This document shows, piece after piece, positions 7,688-10,641 of a DNA stretch of 10,641 nt. This stretch comes from a bacterium UBA2214. GTDB taxonomy: Bacteria; Zhuqueibacterota; Zhuqueibacteria; Residuimicrobiales; Residuimicrobiaceae. Within the stretch, counting starts at the first letter, position 1; every line of letters begins with the position of its first letter. Made by a program: the position numbers and the translations under genes. Location: the NCBI GenBank assembly GCA_002327255.1, contig DCUM01000230.1:1-10641 (forward strand), given 5' to 3'. The notes beneath the pieces were generated by a model. The model was not told the origin of the DNA and did no database searches. It saw only the letters and a program-made list of their open reading frames with translations.

Positions 7688-7841
7688 CCGGCATTATTTA
7701 CCAATACTTATATAATTGACCTCATGTGTTAAAAAATCGAATATCTTGATAAAAACCTTTTTACAAACTTTGTTTTGAATAAAACGTTTATGAGGGACCT
7801 GGCAGGCAAATCCATCAATGATTCAGGCTGGCTGGTTACGT

Positions 7842-9032
7842 TCATATCTGAATGTTTTTTGTAAAGGTCACATCCTTTGCCACGGGCAAGCTCACCGTAA
7901 TCGTCGTCCCCTTGCCCACCTCGCTCTCCAGGCGAATCCCCCCATTGTGTTTGTCGATAATATCCCTGACAATCGGTAGTCCCAATCCCGTGCCTTGCCC
8001 CTCTCCTTTGGTCGTAAAAAAGGGGTGGAATATCTTTTCCTGAATTTCTTTGGGGATGCCGCTGCCGTTGTCCGCAAAGATTATCTCGCAGGCGGATTGA
8101 TCCGCGGAGAGTTGTGTGGTGATGCGCAGCGCCCCGCCCGGCTGCATGGCGTGAGCGGCGTTGATTTCAAGGTTGCGGATGAGCTGCTCCAGCAGGTTGC
8201 GGTCTCCGTAGACGATGCTGGACTCGGGGCAATAATTGCGTTCCACCTTGAAGTGCTTCAACACGCCGGTGAGGATCAGCGTGTCGGTGGTCTCGTTGAC
8301 GACACTGTTGAGATCCATGGGTTCGAAGCGGGGTTTGGTCGGGCGGCTCAGCGATAGCAGATTTTTGCCGTGCAGGGCGACTTTTTCGAGATAGGTGGTG
8401 AAGGTGTCCGCTATTTCGGAGACTTTTTCCGGCTTGTTCTGGACCTGTTTCAGGATGCGGGCGTGCAGCAGCAGGCCGCCAATGAGGTTGTTCAACTCAT
8501 GGCCGATGCTGCCGGCGATGATGCCGAGGGTCGCCTGTTTTTCCGTGCGCACCAGCTGTTCGTGCGCCTGCTTGAGATCGGTGATGTCTTTGTAGATCAA
8601 AGAGACCTCTTCCACCTGGCCCTCATCGTCCTTGATGGGCGCTGCCGAGATGAGGACATGGCGGGGGTCGCCGCCTTTGGTATAGCGCATGGCCTCGAGA
8701 CTTTTGATGCTGTCGCCACTCAATACCTGGGCGGAGAGATTGGTGGCTTCTCTGAGGACGGTCTCTTTGGCGATGAGATGATCGATCTCCTCGCCAAGCG
8801 CCTCTTTCTCCGTGTAACCGAATATGGCCTCGGCCCCTTTGTTCCAGGAGGTGACCCGGGCGTCCTTGCCGATGGTGATGATGGCATCCGCCGCGAATTC
8901 GACGATGCTGCGGTAGCGCTGCTCCGAGTCCCGCAATTCTTCCACCATCTCCCAGATCAATTGCTGCAGGGTGGTGGAGATATCATTCAATTTTTCTGCG
9001 TATTTTTGCGTTTTTAGTTCTTTTGCATCCAT
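7842..9032 (-). CDS. Soluble PAS-domain sensor histidine kinase
   Basis: A 396-aa two-component sensor kinase with no membrane segment, so cytoplasmic. Residues 1-38 look like a helical coiled-coil lead-in. A PAS domain spans about 36-155, opening SEQRYRSIVEFAADAIITI and ending YKDITDLKQAHEQL. A HisKA-type dimerisation region has the phospho-acceptor H178 in GSIGHELNN. The ATPase domain shows the N box (N287, N291 in NLEINAAHAM), DNGSGI (321-326), the F box FHPFFTTK and the G2 box GQGTGLGLPIV. The layout is NtrB-like or like other PAS-HATPase hybrids. The signal sensed is unknown, since the PAS shows no recognisable haem or flavin signature. The ATG at 9032 is preceded by AGGAAG (9037-9042). 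No response regulator lies in the window, so it is an orphan here. Confidence 0.93.
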   Translation of the reverse strand: MDAKELKTQKYAEKLNDISTTLQQLIWEMVEELRDSEQRYRSIVEFAADAIITIGKDARVTSWNKGAEAIFGYTEKEALGEEIDHLIAKETVLREATNLSAQVLSGDSIKSLEAMRYTKGGDPRHVLISAAPIKDDEGQVEEVSLIYKDITDLKQAHEQLVRTEKQATLGIIAGSIGHELNNLIGGLLLHARILKQVQNKPEKVSEIADTFTTYLEKVALHGKNLLSLSRPTKPRFEPMDLNSVVNETTDTLILTGVLKHFKVERNYCPESSIVYGDRNLLEQLIRNLEINAAHAMQPGGALRITTQLSADQSACEIIFADNGSGIPKEIQEKIFHPFFTTKGEGQGTGLGLPIVRDIIDKHNGGIRLESEVGKGTTITVSLPVAKDVTFTKNIQI

Positions 9033-9066
9033 GATGCTTCCTGATTATTATTCGTTGTTCCTGTAC

Positions 9067-9095
9067 AATTTACGAATTATTTGCCTGAGCGACAA
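9067..9095 (-). promoter_or_regulatory. Promoter candidate for the histidine kinase
   Basis: On the minus strand TTGTCG (9090-9095) and TAAATT (9067-9072) are 17 bases apart, each matching four of six consensus bases. They would place a transcript start about 25-30 bases before the kinase ATG, upstream of its AGGAAG. This is a moderate by-eye match only. Confidence 0.3.
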
Positions 9096-9213
9096 GCGGA
9101 TTTTTGTGCTGGCAGGGAACGATTAATTGCTCCGGGAGGTACAACCAGTGTACCTGCGCGTTCAATGTCATCAGGAACGGGACAGGGATTTTTTTCGATA
9201 GCTCATTATTTAC

Positions 9214-9222
9214 TGATATATA
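9214..9222 (+). promoter_or_regulatory. Possible extended -10 element for the WxxGxW gene
   Basis: TG-A-TATATA fits an extended -10 promoter element on the plus strand. No good -35 lies 17 bases upstream. A start near 9229 would give a leader of about 115 bases, which includes the TCACC/GGTGA hairpin. The support is weak. Confidence 0.22.
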
Positions 9223-9343
9223 GACGCGCAACGGCGTGGACGCGGAAATTTTGGCACCGGCCTTGCATCACCCCCTGGTGAAACCGGAAAGTTTCTGCAA
9301 ATTTGAAAACAACTGTGGCGTAATTATTTTACAGGAGGTTATC

Positions 9344-9658
9344 ATGAAACGGTTGACGGCACTCTTGAGCATGGCGCTGATGGTTTTTCTTTTTTACGGC
9401 GCTTTTTCGGTCGCGGATGCGCGCGCCAAGGTGTATATAAAAACAGGACCGCCGGCACACCGGGTCGTGGTGGTCAAGCCGGCAAGCCCGTACAAGCATG
9501 CGGTGTGGGTCAATGGTCATTGGGTGTGGCGGGCCGGAAGGCATGTTTGGGTGCAGGGCTACTGGATCAAACAGAAACCCGGTCATCACTGGGATGAGGG
9601 ACGCTGGGTGCACACGCGTCATGGCTGGGCGTGGATGCCCGGACACTGGCGACGCTGA
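9344..9658 (+). CDS. Exported WxxGxW-repeat protein (YXWGXW/BcpO-like)
   Basis: A 104-aa small exported protein. A signal peptide covers residues 1-28 (MKRLTALLSMALMVFLFYGAF, then ADARA before K29). The mature part holds four WxxGxW units: WVNGHW (55-60), WVQGYW (69-74), WDEGRW (83-88) and WMPGHW (97-102). Each starts exactly 14 residues after the previous one. The protein is rich in Trp, His and Arg and basic at its end. Such repeats are known from the YXWGXW family of small periplasmic or surface proteins, whose function is poorly understood. I infer an envelope role, perhaps a small repeat fold. The ATG at 9344 is preceded by AGGAGG (9333-9338) five bases upstream, one of the strongest ribosome sites in the window. 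The longer frame upstream lacks such a site and would bury the signal peptide. Confidence 0.85.
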   Translation: MKRLTALLSMALMVFLFYGAFSVADARAKVYIKTGPPAHRVVVVKPASPYKHAVWVNGHWVWRAGRHVWVQGYWIKQKPGHHWDEGRWVHTRHGWAWMPGHWRR

Positions 9659-9682
9659 GGGAAGGGATTACCCCTGTGTTCT

Positions 9683-9711
9683 TGCAGGTCGACCAGCCTG
9701 GTCGACCTGCA
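9683..9711. repeat. Perfect 13+13-base inverted repeat
   Basis: The arms TGCAGGTCGACCA and TGGTCGACCTGCA flank the loop GCC. It starts 24 bases after the WxxGxW gene stop. It could stabilise or end that transcript, but no T-run follows, so it is not a canonical intrinsic terminator. Confidence 0.85.
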
Positions 9712-9720
9712 GTCAGGATC

Positions 9721-9743
9721 GTCCGGGGATTCTATCCCCGGAC
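9721..9743. repeat. Perfect 10+10-base inverted repeat
   Basis: The arms GTCCGGGGAT and ATCCCCGGAC flank the loop TCT. It begins 9 bases after the previous hairpin ends. Its GC-rich stem would be very stable in RNA or as a cruciform. Confidence 0.85.
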
Positions 9744-9864
9744 GGAAGGTCATCAGGGGCTTTCAGTCCCGTTCGTCACCGTGGTTTTTAGGGCAGAAGC
9801 CCGAAGTGATGGGTCCGCCCAGGAAAAGGATTCCCCGGGCTAATCTATTTCGCCGCTACGCGGC

Positions 9865-9881
9865 CCAAAAACACTTTTTGG
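9865..9881 (-). terminator. Possible terminator of the right-hand surface-protein gene
   Basis: The perfect 7+7 hairpin CCAAAAA-CAC-TTTTTGG lies 15 bases after the stop of the minus-strand gene at 9897. Read on that strand, its 3' arm carries five T residues, but they are inside the stem and followed by GG, so efficiency is doubtful. The next hairpin (9852-9864) follows directly. Confidence 0.3.
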
Positions 9882-9896
9882 ACAGCCCCGGTTGAG

Positions 9897-10641
9897 TCAT
9901 TCCTGATCGAAAAATTCTTCCATGAATTTTTCGCCGGTCAATTCCTCGATTTTTTTCACCAATTTTTCCATATTCACCTTGACCACCCGGCCGGTATTGA
10001 CGTTCTTGGAATAGAAAATCCAGTCGCCGGTTTTTTTGTCGTGCGGTGATAGTTGCGTGCTGTTGCCGGCGTCATCCATGGCGTAGAGTTCGCCGGATGA
10101 GGTATAGATACCGGCATATCCTGATGTCGGCTTGGGCGCATCCTGCACATCATGGAGCATGGCCGGGCCGTCGACGGTCAGGGTGTAGGGCGTTGTATGG
10201 GTATTGACGCCGACAAAACCGTCGTTTTTCACCGCAAATCGCGTGAAGATAATCGGGAACGGTGAGCCGGGGGTAGATTCGCGGACCATGAATAAATCAC
10301 CCGATCCTGCAGCCATCGGATCTACGACATCCAATTTGGCTATCGGGTTTAATACCCCGATTCCGACGCTGCCGGTTTCATCCGCATTGGTCAGGATGAT
10401 GTTCTTGGGCGACATGGAATCCTGGTACTCCTCGCGCGCGAAGATTTGCAGATCGTCATTGGTATTGATAAAGAACTGCGCGCCTCTGCGATAGAAGGGC
10501 GGATTGAATTCTTTATAAATGCCGAATTGGTTCGTCGCACTCGACAACACCATGAGTTTTTGCTGGGGTGCCGTGGTGCCGATGCCGACATGGCCGGTGT
10601 TGTAATAGATGCTGGTGCCGTTCTGGCTCCACAGGGAGGAA
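9897..10641 (-). CDS. C-terminal part of a surface/tail-fibre-like repeat protein (runs off the right edge)
   Basis: The frame is open to the window edge, giving at least 247 C-terminal residues. The Met at 10553 is internal, because coding similarity continues upstream (LWSQNGTSIYYNTG then GHVGIGTTAPQQKLMV). Three spaced copies of a 'G-x-VG-[IV]-x...L-x-V' unit are visible: GHVGIGTTAPQQKLMV, GSVGIGVLNPIAKLDV and GFVGVNTHTTPYTLTV. This unit is common in large bacterial surface proteins and phage-tail-fibre-like proteins, where it forms elongated beta structure. The tail has GYAGIYTSSGELYAMDDAGN, then a Lys/Glu-rich helical end (KVNMEKLVKKIEELTGEKF). I see no S74 intramolecular chaperone motif. 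Function is unknown. An extracellular or surface location is inferred from the family. Neither a signal peptide nor the start is in view. Confidence 0.75.
   Translation of the reverse strand, partial: SSLWSQNGTSIYYNTGHVGIGTTAPQQKLMVLSSATNQFGIYKEFNPPFYRRGAQFFINTNDDLQIFAREEYQDSMSPKNIILTNADETGSVGIGVLNPIAKLDVVDPMAAGSGDLFMVRESTPGSPFPIIFTRFAVKNDGFVGVNTHTTPYTLTVDGPAMLHDVQDAPKPTSGYAGIYTSSGELYAMDDAGNSTQLSPHDKKTGDWIFYSKNVNTGRVVKVNMEKLVKKIEELTGEKFMEEFFDQE

Larger units (their letters stand above)
9033..9343. other. Divergent intergenic region between the kinase and the WxxGxW gene
   Basis: This is 311 bases without a credible gene. It is relatively AT-rich near both ends and should hold the divergent promoters of the two flanking genes. 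It contains two small hairpins: AGGTACA/TGTACCT around 5 bases (9137-9155) and TCACC/GGTGA around 4 bases (9268-9281). The first could be an operator. I see no tRNA, small RNA signature or coding frame with a ribosome site. Confidence 0.5.
9683..9881. repeat. Palindrome-rich noncoding element with at least six hairpins
   Basis: About 200 bases of back-to-back inverted repeats lie between two convergent genes. In order they are a perfect 13+13 hairpin with a 3-base loop (9683-9711), a perfect 10+10 hairpin with loop TCT (9721-9743), a GGG/CCC hairpin around CTTTCAGT (9757-9770) and GGGC-AGAA-GCCC (9791-9802). After these come an imperfect GCCC...GGGC hairpin (9817-9840), GCCGC-TAC-GCGGC (9852-9864) and CCAAAAA-CAC-TTTTTGG (9865-9881). 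No frame here looks like a real protein. It may be a mosaic of REP-like or miniature elements, a bidirectional terminator zone or a structured RNA. No transposase is present in the window. Confidence 0.8.

Noticed and set aside
7688..7841. Possible terminators in the AT-rich gap after the kinase
   Set aside because: Only weak 5-base hairpins were found, none followed by a T-run on the correct strand.
8370..9017. Long plus-strand open frame opposite the histidine kinase
   Set aside because: It mirrors the codon structure of a clear kinase gene, has no recognisable domain and is best explained as an antisense shadow. The same applies to 4026-4502, 2434-3036 and 1127-1630.
9631..9843. Small plus-strand gene across the palindromes
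   Set aside because: No ribosome site, no family resemblance, and its codons are dictated by the inverted repeats.
9683..9881. CRISPR array
   Set aside because: The hairpins differ in sequence and are not identical repeats separated by regular spacers.

Overview
The window looks like a chromosomal segment of a Gram-negative bacterium, probably from the Fibrobacteres-Chlorobi-Bacteroidetes (FCB) side of the tree or a related candidate phylum. This rests on three things. There is an Omp85-type outer-membrane protein ending in Phe. There is a relic of a FlgD-like/type IX-secretion-like C-terminal sorting tail (7418-7687). There is a large surface protein built from 'VGIGTxxP' repeats, common in such genomes. 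The lineage is an inference. I see no rRNA, tRNA, complete insertion sequence, CRISPR array or phage gene block.

Layout. Positions 29-7331 hold five minus-strand genes, transcribed right to left. First come two radical-SAM methylthiotransferases, mtaB then miaB, overlapping by 4 bases. Next is a secreted M19 (renal-type) dipeptidase with its own promoter-like sequence. It overlaps by 4 bases an iron-sulfur protein of the coenzyme F420 hydrogenase beta-subunit (FrhB/FdhB) family. After a 155-base gap full of palindromes comes a TamA-like three-POTRA Omp85 protein. Positions 7418-7687 (plus strand) are an orphan, decayed sorting-tail fragment. Positions 7842-9032 (minus) encode a soluble PAS-domain histidine kinase with no partner regulator in view. 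Positions 9344-9658 (plus) encode a small exported protein with four WxxGxW repeats at an exact 14-residue period. Positions 9659-9896 are a palindrome-rich noncoding element. From 9897 to the right edge lies the C-terminal part of a minus-strand surface/tail-fibre-like protein.

How the genes relate. MtaB and MiaB both modify position A37 next to the anticodon in different tRNAs, so their overlap makes functional sense. The dipeptidase-FrhB-like pair looks translationally coupled, but I know of no described shared pathway. It is the most unusual gene association here. The Omp85 protein should help assemble or translocate outer-membrane or surface proteins, but its link to the genes upstream is only by position. 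The noncoding highlights are two clusters of adjacent perfect or near-perfect inverted repeats (1933-2035 and 9683-9881), some sharing a TTTCAG loop. I found no convincing new defence or biosynthetic system. The observations most worth pursuing are these palindrome clusters, the dipeptidase/FrhB pair and the sorting-tail relic.
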